Assembly (NCBI GenBank): GCA_903882935.1
Contig: CAIRZB010000049.1
Span: forward strand, 1-64,000
Direction: 5' to 3'
Origin: an uncultured Parafilimonas sp.
GTDB taxonomy: Bacteria > Bacteroidota > Bacteroidia > Chitinophagales > Chitinophagaceae
Length of the DNA: 64,000 nt
Position 1 is the stretch's first letter. Every line of letters starts with the position of its first letter. This document shows positions 44,672 to 52,402 of this stretch, in pieces. The position numbers and the translations under genes were made by a program. A model generated the notes under the pieces. The model saw nothing but the letters and a program-made list of their open reading frames with translations. It searched no databases and was not told the origin of the DNA.

Positions 44672-47116
44672 ATGAGACAAATAAAACTTACCTGTTTTAT
44701 TTGGTTATTGCTATTTTGTTCACAGCTACACGCACAAAATATTGTCAACCAACTTGATTCCATTACCACAAACCTTGTAAAATCAATCAATAAAGAAAAT
44801 AGCCCAAAAATACTGCTGCAAACCAACCGGAAGGTGTTTGCCGCAGGAGAAAAGATATGGTTCAAAGCCTTTTTGGTAAAAGCCCTGTCCTACAGGCTTG
44901 ACACTACCAGCAAGAACCTTTTTGTAGACCTTGTGAACGACAACGACAAAGTAATTAGGCAACTGGTGCTTAACACGGTGTCGCACCAAACCGCAGGAGC
45001 AATTGATTTGCCCGATACGCTGCGTTCCGGCTATTATTGGCTGCGCTGCTTTACGGTTGATATGCTCGAGCACGACACAGCCAGCGTTTTAATACAACCC
45101 GTTTACGTGATAAACGAAAAAAAACTTGGGGCAGATGCGCCAACCCAACAGTTTGCCAGTAAAACCAATGTAAACATTGCTTATTACCCCGAAGGAGGGG
45201 CTGTTATCACCGGCATCAATTCAACCGGGGCGATAAAGGTTACCGACGCAGACGGAAACCCAGTGCTAACACCAGGGTACATTGTTGACAACCACGATAC
45301 CGTAATAACCCGTTTTACCACCAACAGGCTGGGGTTGGCAAGGGTAACGTTTTACCCAAAGTGGTTTCAAAAATATACGGCCGTGGTACACATAGCAGGC
45401 CAGGAAGTAAAATGCCCGGTTAAAGCCTGGGACCCTTTTGCCGTACAGGTATCTGTGATAAAACAAGACGGGGAATCGCTACAGGCCTACATCACCCTCG
45501 AAGACTCCGTTTACACCCGGAAATACACCACCTACATAATCGGCATCAGCCGCGACAAGGTATGCTTTGCAGGCGTAGGCCGTGGCATGTGCCAGGTAAA
45601 TATACCCCTGGCCAATTTTCCAGGCGGCATAGCTACCCTACTGCTGTTTAACGAGGATAAACAACTGGTGAGTGAACGTAAAGTTTTTATTGACAAGGAT
45701 AATTACCGGCTTGAAATTACCACCGATAAGCAAAACTACCACGCGAAAGACAGGGTTGGGCTGTATGCCAGCGTTAGGGATGCTGCAGGACAACCCCAGG
45801 TAGCCGCCTTAAATATTTCGGTGGAAGATGACCGGGTTATGCGCCTTTCGGACAAACTAGACCAAGATACCCTACCAACGCCAACCCTGTCGTTAGACGA
45901 CTGGTTAAAACGGCACAAGCACAGCCTCACGGCCGAAGAAAAAGATTTGCTCATGTTAGCCCAGCCGGCATCATATGGCAGTACATCCGCCAACGAGATT
46001 AAACCCGCAACCCAGCATAAGGACGTAACTGATTTACTGCTTAACTTGAAGGGCAAAATTTATGATACCAATGGCAGGCCTATGCCGGGCAGAATTGTGA
46101 CAGAAATTATAAAGCAGGGCAACAATGCCTTTATAGATGTGGATACTACAAACAACGATGGAGCATTTAGCCTACGCCTGCCGGAGGACAGGGGAAGTGT
46201 GCCATTGATGCTGCAGGTTAGTGACAAGCGCGGCAACCTTGAAACGGGCTTTAAAGTAGTTACCGACACTTTCAGTTTCCCGCGCTTTGCCACGCCTGTT
46301 TCCGTAAAAAACAGGTTTACATTGGCTGGCATTTTACCCAATGCAAGCGTTATAAGATACCATACCGACAGTGTGTTTGCCGGCGTTGGTAAGGAATGGC
46401 TGGCACCGGTTAGGGTGCAAACACGGGTCAGAAAAAAAACGGACCCCTATGTTAATTCAAAAAGAATTGACCCTTTTTCGCACATCATCACTTCGGAAAT
46501 GATAGGGCGTGGCGGGTTTGGCAGCACAGCCGATGCCTTGCTGATGATGCCTGGCGTTAAAATGAGCATGGGCTTTGTTACAATTTTGGGCGGCGACGGC
46601 AGAGGAGGAAATATAAGTGCTGAGCCCATGTTAATTGTAGACGGTGTACAGGTTACGGGTTCAAATGACGAAAAAATAGGCGATAACAGCCCAGTACTCA
46701 GGTATTTAACCCTTTTACCGGCAGGGGATATTGACTTTATTGAAGTGCTGGCTGGCGGCGATGCCGCTATTTATGGCCTTAGGGGTGGCAACGGGGTTAT
46801 TATTGTAAGTACCAAAAACAGGGCGGAGAACACTACCAACGGCCCTTCGGGCATGAAAATAGTTTCCACAAGAACTTACCATGTGCCACCAACCTTCCCG
46901 ATGCCAGATTACTCGATAAAAGAAACCCAACAGACAGATTCACTCGACCGGCGGAATACCATTTATTGGAACGGCAATGTGGTAACAGACAATAACGGCA
47001 ATGCCGCAGTAACTTTTTATACAGCGGATGCCCGCACCACCTACTCGGTGGTAATTACCGGCCTTTCGGCCAACGGTGAGTATATTTACAAACGAATAAA
47101 GATCAACTGCCAGTAA
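44672..47116 (+). CDS. MG2/TonB-plug-domain protein without beta-barrel
   Basis: An 814-residue exported protein. After the signal peptide (IKLTCFIWLLLFCSQLHA, before QNIV) come macroglobulin-like domains (LLQTNRKVFAAGEKIWFKAF; VNIAYYPEGGAVITGI; ITTDKQNYHAKDRVGLYASV). A carboxypeptidase-regulatory-like stretch follows (LKGKIYDTNGRPMPGRIVTE). Near residues 620-720 there is a TonB-receptor plug: ADALLMMPGVKMSMG, PMLIVDGVQVTGSND, DIDFIEVLAGGDAAIYGLRG and NGVIIVSTKN. The chain ends with another Ig-like strand set and no 22-strand barrel. Such proteins occur widely in Bacteroidota with unknown role; binding of polymers or partners at the cell surface is plausible. Confidence 0.85.
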   Translation: MRQIKLTCFIWLLLFCSQLHAQNIVNQLDSITTNLVKSINKENSPKILLQTNRKVFAAGEKIWFKAFLVKALSYRLDTTSKNLFVDLVNDNDKVIRQLVLNTVSHQTAGAIDLPDTLRSGYYWLRCFTVDMLEHDTASVLIQPVYVINEKKLGADAPTQQFASKTNVNIAYYPEGGAVITGINSTGAIKVTDADGNPVLTPGYIVDNHDTVITRFTTNRLGLARVTFYPKWFQKYTAVVHIAGQEVKCPVKAWDPFAVQVSVIKQDGESLQAYITLEDSVYTRKYTTYIIGISRDKVCFAGVGRGMCQVNIPLANFPGGIATLLLFNEDKQLVSERKVFIDKDNYRLEITTDKQNYHAKDRVGLYASVRDAAGQPQVAALNISVEDDRVMRLSDKLDQDTLPTPTLSLDDWLKRHKHSLTAEEKDLLMLAQPASYGSTSANEIKPATQHKDVTDLLLNLKGKIYDTNGRPMPGRIVTEIIKQGNNAFIDVDTTNNDGAFSLRLPEDRGSVPLMLQVSDKRGNLETGFKVVTDTFSFPRFATPVSVKNRFTLAGILPNASVIRYHTDSVFAGVGKEWLAPVRVQTRVRKKTDPYVNSKRIDPFSHIITSEMIGRGGFGSTADALLMMPGVKMSMGFVTILGGDGRGGNISAEPMLIVDGVQVTGSNDEKIGDNSPVLRYLTLLPAGDIDFIEVLAGGDAAIYGLRGGNGVIIVSTKNRAENTTNGPSGMKIVSTRTYHVPPTFPMPDYSIKETQQTDSLDRRNTIYWNGNVVTDNNGNAAVTFYTADARTTYSVVITGLSANGEYIYKRIKINCQ

Positions 47117-47123
47117 CAAATGG

Positions 47124-47200
47124 GCGTAACTTTTACGCAAGCAAACATTAACTTTTAGCAGGCACATGTATAAGTGGGCAAAGCCCAGCCAATCTTGGCT
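47124..47200. repeat. Three adjacent small hairpins
   Basis: Between the convergent MG2-plug and SDR genes: GCGTAA/TTACGC (47124-47138, 3-nt loop), TGGGC/GCCCA (47175-47187, loop AAA) and AGCCAA/TTGGCT (47187-47200, 2-nt spacer). They may act as terminators in both directions, though no T-run follows. Confidence 0.5.
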
Positions 47201-47201
47201 C

Positions 47202-48014
47202 CTATTTCATTTGGCCCAACATAACGCGGTCAAACATGCTGTCGCTTAATATTTTACGCGCAAACAAAATCAAACCAGCGCCACCGCCAGTTGCATACCT
47301 TGTTTTGGGCCTTGCAACCGTGGCTGATTTGGCAATTGTTCTGGCAACCACAATTGGCTCCGAACCCCATTTATCAGCATTCAGTAGCATCTGCACATGC
47401 TTGGCTGCTAGCTTGCCATATACCGTTTGGCCCGACACTTTTAGCAAATTTTCCCGGGCAATGGCATTCCATTCGGTTTTAATGGCACCCGGTTCACTGA
47501 TCACAACGTTTATCCCAAACTGCTTCAGCTCCATCCTTAGGCTGTCGCTTAGCCCCTCCACCGCAAATTTGGTGGCATGGTACCACGCCCCGTGCGGCTC
47601 ACCAATTTTACCGCCAATGGATGAGATGTTGATAATCCGGCCGCTGCGTTGCTGGCGCATACTTGGCAGCACCAATTGGGTTAAACGTGCCATGCCAAAA
47701 ATGTTTACCTCAAACTGGTATCTCGCCTCGTGCAAGGGTACGTCCTCCAAGGCGCCATAAGATCCATACCCCGCATTATTAACCAACACATCAACCCTGC
47801 CTTCTGCCGCCAACACCTCCCCCACCCCACTGGCCATGGAAGCCTCATCGGTAACATCCATTTGCAATAACCTAACCCCGTACTGCACCAAGGCCTGCAT
47901 TTTATCCAGCCTACGGGCGGCGCCATACACCGTAAAACCATGTTTAACCAACAATTTTGCCGTTTCGGCACCTATGCCTGATGATGCCCCGGTAACAATA
48001 GCAACTTTTTTCAT
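47202..48014 (-). CDS. SDR family oxidoreductase
   Basis: A 270-residue classical short-chain dehydrogenase/reductase: VAIVTGASSGIGAETAKLL (NAD(P) binding), VDVLVNNAGYGSYGAL, INISSIGGKIG with the catalytic Ser, and YHATK with Tyr and Lys. Length and NVVISEPGAIKTEW fit the group acting on lipophilic alcohols or ketones. ATG at 48014 is preferred; GTG at 48041 would start inside the operator-like sequence. It lies 49 nt behind the TetR gene, same strand, and both genes carry the same 16-nt sequence in front, so it is the probable TetR target. Confidence 0.88.
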   Translation of the reverse strand: MKKVAIVTGASSGIGAETAKLLVKHGFTVYGAARRLDKMQALVQYGVRLLQMDVTDEASMASGVGEVLAAEGRVDVLVNNAGYGSYGALEDVPLHEARYQFEVNIFGMARLTQLVLPSMRQQRSGRIINISSIGGKIGEPHGAWYHATKFAVEGLSDSLRMELKQFGINVVISEPGAIKTEWNAIARENLLKVSGQTVYGKLAAKHVQMLLNADKWGSEPIVVARTIAKSATVARPKTRYATGGGAGLILFARKILSDSMFDRVMLGQMK

Positions 48015-48027
48015 ATTTTTATTATTT

Positions 48028-48043
48028 GATTGACTACTCACTC
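48028..48043 (-). promoter_or_regulatory. Operator-like repeat upstream of the SDR gene
   Basis: GATTGACTACTCACTC on the plus strand, 15 of 16 identical to 48635-48650. The core TGAcTAcTCA is nearly palindromic. It lies 14 nt upstream of the SDR start. Confidence 0.6.
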
Positions 48044-48063
48044 TAAAAACCGGTAAAAAAAAA

Positions 48064-48648
48064 TCAAGTCAACATCTTCCACAACATGTCAAACGACTCT
48101 TGCATCAATTTTTCTTGCTGCGCTGGCAGTAATTTAGCCTGTAAAAAAAACTCATTCATCCCGTATATGTGGCTGCTTACCAACGTATGAATAAATTCAG
48201 GCGGCAACGGTTTTATAAAACCCGCCGTTATACCCTCGGTTATTAAACCTAGGGAAGGGGCCGTTTGCTTCTTCACCTCTTCTGGGGCAATCAATAACAA
48301 AAAAGGCGAGTTTGTAAACTGTTGTATAAACCTAAACCCGTCAGGGTTTTGTAAGGCCCAGTGCAGGGCATTCAAGTACGCCCAACGGCTTTTTTCCTTA
48401 ACGCCCGCCCCTTGCTCTAACACCACATCTGCTGCAGAAAACTGTGATAACTGTGTTTTAAGGTGAATATACAGGCTGGTAATGAGTTCCTCCTTGGTGC
48501 TAAAATAATGGAACAACGTGCCGTTGGCCACGCCTGCCGCCTGCGCAATTTTGCTAGTGGGCGTGCCATGAAAGCCAAATTCGGCAAACAACTTTAAGGC
48601 AGCCTGCAGTATTTTGTCCCGTTTATCTGTATCCGATTGACTAATCAC
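48064..48648 (-). CDS. TetR-family transcriptional regulator
   Basis: A 194-residue repressor. N-terminal DNA-binding domain: RDKILQAALKLFAEFGFHGT, SKIAQAAGVANGTLFHYFST, KEELITSLY. The C-terminal ligand domain is not assignable. The start is set at GTG 48648: a -7 box TATTTTTG (48660-48653) ends 4 nt before it and the longer GTG start at 48678 would lie upstream of the promoter. The operator-like repeat covers the start region, so autorepression is likely. Followed by an SDR gene with the same site. Confidence 0.87.
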   Translation of the reverse strand: MISQSDTDKRDKILQAALKLFAEFGFHGTPTSKIAQAAGVANGTLFHYFSTKEELITSLYIHLKTQLSQFSAADVVLEQGAGVKEKSRWAYLNALHWALQNPDGFRFIQQFTNSPFLLLIAPEEVKKQTAPSLGLITEGITAGFIKPLPPEFIHTLVSSHIYGMNEFFLQAKLLPAQQEKLMQESFDMLWKMLT

Positions 48649-48660
48649 TCCACAAAAATA
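48635..48660 (-). promoter_or_regulatory. -7 box and operator-like repeat of the TetR gene
   Basis: Minus strand: TATTTTTG (48660-48653), 4 nt, GTG start at 48648. GATTGACTAATCACTC (plus strand, 48635-48650) covers the transcription start and first codons; its core TGAcTAaTCA is nearly palindromic. Same sequence, one change, at the SDR gene. Confidence 0.65.
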
Positions 48661-48747
48661 CACAAAATACTGTTCCACCCAAATGTTGTTTTAACCAACC
48701 GGCCGCATTGTACAAAGCATACCCATGCCCCTTTGCCCTTTTTAACC

Positions 48748-48755
48748 TAATTTCG
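48748..48755 (+). promoter_or_regulatory. Probable -7 box of the sugar-nucleotide operon
   Basis: TAATTTCG followed by C is a T-to-C variant of TAnnTTTG, 19 nt before the ATG at 48775. No -33 element at proper spacing. Confidence 0.4.
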
Positions 48756-48774
48756 CCCCGCTAAACAGCTATAT

Positions 48775-49932
48775 ATGAAGCCGATACAAATGGTTGACCT
48801 GAAGACGCAGTACCAAAAGCTAAAACCAGCGATAGACAAAGCAGTGATTGACGTGTTGGAAAGCTCGGCATTTATAAACGGAAAGCCGGTGCAGCAATTT
48901 GCAGAAGCATTTTCAAATTACCTTGGTGTAAAGCATGTAGTACCCTGCGCCAATGGCACAGATGCCCTGCAAATTGCCATGATGGCCCTTGGCCTGCAGC
49001 CAGGCGATGAAGTGATTACCCCCTCATTTACCTATATTGCCACAACAGAAGTGGTTGCCTTGCTGAGGCTAACCCCTGTATTTGCCGAGGTTGACGCAAA
49101 AACGTTTTGCCTAGACCCGGAGTCGGTGCGTAAAGCCATCACCCCAAAAACAAGAGCCATCGTACCGGTGCACTTGTATGGCCAGGCAGCGAACATGGAA
49201 GCCCTTATGCAAATTGCAGAGGAATATAACCTTTTTGTGATTGAGGACAACGCACAGGCCACCGGCTGCGACTACAAATTTACCGACGGTACGGTAAAAA
49301 AAACAGGGAGCATAGGCACTGTGGGTGCCACCTCCTTCTTCCCCTCAAAAAACCTTGGGGCATATGGCGACGGCGGCGCGGTGTTTACCAACGACGATGA
49401 ACTGGCAGCAAAAATGCGGCTGATTGCCAACCACGGCCAAAGCAAACGGTATTACCACGACGTGGTGGGCTGCAACTCACGGTTAGACACCGTGCAAGCG
49501 GCTATTTTAAATATAAAACTGCCGGAGCTGGACAATTACATAGCCGCAAGGCGCAACGCCGCCGACTATTACGACGCGGCTTTTGCCAACCACCCCAACA
49601 TAACTACCCCTTACAGGCATGCCAACAATAAGCATGTTTTTCACCAGTACACCTTGCTGTTGGAAGGTATTGACAGGGATGGACTGAACGCACACCTTGC
49701 AGCAAAACAAATACCTTCCATGATATATTACCCAGTACCGGGCCACAAACAAAAAATGTTCAGTTCATTTAACTTGGCTGATGTTTACTTGCCTGTTACT
49801 GATTGGCTTACAGAAAGGGTAATTTCTTTGCCCATGCACACAGAATTAGACGAAGAACAACTATCTTACATTACGCAAAGTGTGTTGGAATATGCACCGG
49901 CAACGGCCCCATCCCCTAAAAAGGGGTTCTAA
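48775..49932 (+). CDS. DegT/DnrJ/EryC1-type sugar aminotransferase
   Basis: A 385-residue PLP enzyme that aminates a keto-sugar nucleotide for surface glycans. Features: VDLKTQYQKLKPAI (typical start), CANGTDALQIAMMALGL, TPSFTYIATTEV, VIEDNAQATGC with the PLP-ring Asp, and the Schiff-base lysine in FFPSKNLGAYGDGGAV. With the downstream nucleotide-sugar dehydrogenase it recalls WbpE-like enzymes of amino-uronic acid routes, but the substrate is not certain. The tail PSPKKGF is encoded by a CCCCT...GGGG border repeat. First gene of a three-gene group. Confidence 0.9.
   Translation: MKPIQMVDLKTQYQKLKPAIDKAVIDVLESSAFINGKPVQQFAEAFSNYLGVKHVVPCANGTDALQIAMMALGLQPGDEVITPSFTYIATTEVVALLRLTPVFAEVDAKTFCLDPESVRKAITPKTRAIVPVHLYGQAANMEALMQIAEEYNLFVIEDNAQATGCDYKFTDGTVKKTGSIGTVGATSFFPSKNLGAYGDGGAVFTNDDELAAKMRLIANHGQSKRYYHDVVGCNSRLDTVQAAILNIKLPELDNYIAARRNAADYYDAAFANHPNITTPYRHANNKHVFHQYTLLLEGIDRDGLNAHLAAKQIPSMIYYPVPGHKQKMFSSFNLADVYLPVTDWLTERVISLPMHTELDEEQLSYITQSVLEYAPATAPSPKKGF
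49913..49926. repeat. CCCCTAAAAAGGGG palindrome inside the aminotransferase 3' end
   Basis: Copy of the border repeat that encodes the last residues (S-P-K-K-G) of the aminotransferase and lies 4 nt before the end of its stop-codon region. Shows that these repeats enter coding sequence. Confidence 0.55.
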
Positions 49933-50030
49933 CACGGCGTTTGTTTTATGTACGTTAGGTCTATATTTAACCAGCCTAACCAAAGTAGCTAATATCCAAA
50001 AAAATTGAAAGAATTTATAAAGCTATCATA

Positions 50031-51392
50031 ATGAGCGGAGACACAAATAACATCAACGGTCATTCAATCGCCTCTTCAGGGGATGGGGGGGTAGTGGGTT
50101 CCATCGCCCAAGCCCTCATTAATAAAGAAAAAAAACTGGCTGTAATTGGCTTAGGGTACGTGGGGTTGCCCGTTGCCCTAGCACTGGCCAAAAAAGTGAA
50201 GGTGATAGGCTTTGACATAAATGCCAACCGCATTGAACTGCTGCGGCAAAATGTTGACCCCAGCAATGAGATTAAACCCGAGGGCTTTTTAGGTTGCGAT
50301 ATTGAATTTACGGCCAGCATGGAAGTACTGCGTGAGGCCAATTTTTTTATAGTAGCCGTGCCCACACCGGTTGACGACCACAAGGTGCCAGACATAACCT
50401 TGCTGAAAAAAGCATCTGAAACCGTTGGCAAGGTTATTAAAAAGGGCGACTATGTGGTTTTTGAATCCACCGTTTACCCATGTTGTACCGAGGAGGATTG
50501 TGTGCCTGTGATAGAAAAAAACAGCGGCTTGTTATTTGGGCGCGATTTTAAGGTCGGTTACTCCCCCGAGCGCATAAACCCCGGGGATACGAAGCATACC
50601 TTAGAAAACGTGGTTAAAGTGGTGGCCGGGTGCGACGAAGAGACACTGGAACAAGTGGCAGCTGTGTATTCGCTGGTGGTTACTGCCGGTGTGCACAAAG
50701 CATCCTCCATAAAAGTGGCGGAAGCGGCAAAAGTGATTGAAAACACCCAGCGTGACCTGAACATTGCGCTGATGAACGAGCTGTCCATCATTTTTGATAA
50801 ACTGGGCATCAATACCTATGAGGTATTAGAAGCAGCTGGTACCAAGTGGAATTTTTTAAAGTTTTACCCCGGGCTGGTAGGCGGCCATTGCATAGGCGTT
50901 GACCCCTATTACCTTACCTACAAAGCATCAGAGGTGGGCTTTAGCTCAAGGGTAATTTTGGCAGGCAGGTATATTAATGATACCATGGGCAATTACATAA
51001 GCAAAAAAATATTGCAACATGTAATTATGTACAGCGGCAATGTGCGCGAGGCAAAAGTGCTCATCATGGGAGCCACCTTTAAGGAGAATGTGACAGACAT
51101 ACGAAACTCAAAAGTGGCAGACATTGTTGCCGAGCTGAGAAGTTATTACCTGAATGTACACGTTGCCGACCCAAAAGCATCGTCAGAGGAAGTAATGCAC
51201 GAATACGGGTTCTCTCTGGTGAAACAGCCCGACAACGACTACGATGTAGTGATTGTGGCGGTGAGCCATACCGAATATATGGCCTATGATGAGGATTATT
51301 TTGCATCCATCAGCAAACCCCATGCCCTTATAGCCGACTTAAAAGGCGCATACCGCAACAAAATAAACAACCGGAAGTACTGGAGCCTTTAA
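50031..51392 (+). CDS. Nucleotide-sugar dehydrogenase (UDP-GalNAc/GlcNAc type)
   Basis: A 453-residue NAD-dependent enzyme that oxidises C6 of a UDP-sugar to the uronic acid. LAVIGLGYVGLPVALALAKK binds NAD, ESTVYPCCTEEDCVPVIEKN and GYSPERINPGD are typical of the WbpO/TviB/CapL group, and the catalytic Cys is in GLVGGHCIGVDPYYLTYKA. The C-terminal domain has VLIMGATFKENVTDIRNSKV. An N-terminal extension of about 35 residues (Ser/Gly/Asn-rich, SGDTNNINGHSIASSGDGG) precedes the Rossmann fold and is unusual. 98 nt after the aminotransferase. Confidence 0.9.
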   Translation: MSGDTNNINGHSIASSGDGGVVGSIAQALINKEKKLAVIGLGYVGLPVALALAKKVKVIGFDINANRIELLRQNVDPSNEIKPEGFLGCDIEFTASMEVLREANFFIVAVPTPVDDHKVPDITLLKKASETVGKVIKKGDYVVFESTVYPCCTEEDCVPVIEKNSGLLFGRDFKVGYSPERINPGDTKHTLENVVKVVAGCDEETLEQVAAVYSLVVTAGVHKASSIKVAEAAKVIENTQRDLNIALMNELSIIFDKLGINTYEVLEAAGTKWNFLKFYPGLVGGHCIGVDPYYLTYKASEVGFSSRVILAGRYINDTMGNYISKKILQHVIMYSGNVREAKVLIMGATFKENVTDIRNSKVADIVAELRSYYLNVHVADPKASSEEVMHEYGFSLVKQPDNDYDVVIVAVSHTEYMAYDEDYFASISKPHALIADLKGAYRNKINNRKYWSL

Positions 51393-51453
51393 GGAGGCAA
51401 ACGGCCGGACACTGTTAGCAGTAAGCCAAAAGTATTACCCAAGTTAAACCAAT

Positions 51454-52323
51454 ATGCCAACAAACAAACCATTAGTAGTTATTACAGGAAAAAACGGCCA
51501 GCTTGGCCGCGAACTGGCAGACCTTGCCCCGGAGTACGCAGATAGGTTTTCATTTGCTTTTTTTGGGCGCGATGAGCTTGACATAAGCGACGAGCAGCAG
51601 CTTACCAAGGTTTTTGAAGAGCTGAAGCCCGCCTTTTTGATAAACTGCGGTGCCTATACCGCCGTTGACAAAGCGGAAACCGAGCAAGAAAAAGCATTAG
51701 CCATTAATGCCACAGGCGTTGGTTTTATGGCCCAGCTTTGTAAACAACATGATGCCAAGTTTATCCACATTTCTACCGATTACGTGTTTAACGGCCAAGG
51801 CACCAAACCATACGAAGCATCTGACGAAACTGACCCGGTAAACTACTATGGCGCAACTAAATTGGCCGGCGAAAAGATTGCGCTGCAAAACAACGCGGAA
51901 AGCATCATCATCCGCACGTCATGGGTGTATAGCCAATACGGCAACAATTTTGTTAAGACAATGATACGGCTGATGAAGGAACGCCCCGAAATACGGGTGG
52001 TGAGCGACCAAGTGGGCAGCCCCACATATGCGAAAGACTTGGCTGAGGCCATATTGCATATTGTAGCCGGTAACCCTGCCAACAAAGGGGGTATTTACCA
52101 TTTTAGCAATGCGGGTGTAATCTCGTGGTTTGATTTTGCGGTGGCCATTAAAGAACTTAAACAATTAAACAGTAACGTTAGCCCCATACCAACAACAGCG
52201 TTCCCCACACCCGCCAAACGGCCGGCCTATTCAGTTATGGGCAAGGATAAAATCGTGGCCGAGTTTGGTGTTACATTAAAAGACTGGAAGATGAGCCTGC
52301 AAGAGTGTTTGGATAAACTTTAA
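51454..52323 (+). CDS. rfbD: dTDP-4-dehydrorhamnose reductase
   Basis: A 289-residue extended SDR that makes dTDP-L-rhamnose, the last step of rhamnose activation. It has VITGKNGQLGRELADLAPEY for cofactor binding, INCGAYTAVDKAETE, HISTDYVFNGQG, the Y-x-x-x-K motif in YYGATKLAGE and RTSWVYSQYGNNFVKTMIRL. The other rhamnose genes (rfbA, B, C) are not in the window. 61 nt after the dehydrogenase, followed by a strong terminator. Confidence 0.92.
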   Translation: MPTNKPLVVITGKNGQLGRELADLAPEYADRFSFAFFGRDELDISDEQQLTKVFEELKPAFLINCGAYTAVDKAETEQEKALAINATGVGFMAQLCKQHDAKFIHISTDYVFNGQGTKPYEASDETDPVNYYGATKLAGEKIALQNNAESIIIRTSWVYSQYGNNFVKTMIRLMKERPEIRVVSDQVGSPTYAKDLAEAILHIVAGNPANKGGIYHFSNAGVISWFDFAVAIKELKQLNSNVSPIPTTAFPTPAKRPAYSVMGKDKIVAEFGVTLKDWKMSLQECLDKL

Positions 52324-52337
52324 GCAACAGATATGGT

Positions 52338-52379
52338 AAAAAAAATGGCGTATGGGTTGTAACCCCTACGCCATTTTTT
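52338..52379. terminator. Bidirectional terminator rfbD/metZ
   Basis: Long stem: TAAAAAAAATGGCGTA then GGG pair with CCC then TACGCCATTTTTTA (one mismatch) around TTGTAA. A-run on one side and T-run on the other, so it can stop both convergent genes. Confidence 0.9.
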
Positions 52380-52402
52380 ATGTACACCATTGGGCAACTG
52401 CG

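Noticed and set aside
44443-44757. 104-codon frame before the MG2-plug gene
   Set aside because: Overlaps the signal-peptide region of the well-supported MG2-plug gene by 86 nt in another frame and has no recognisable features.
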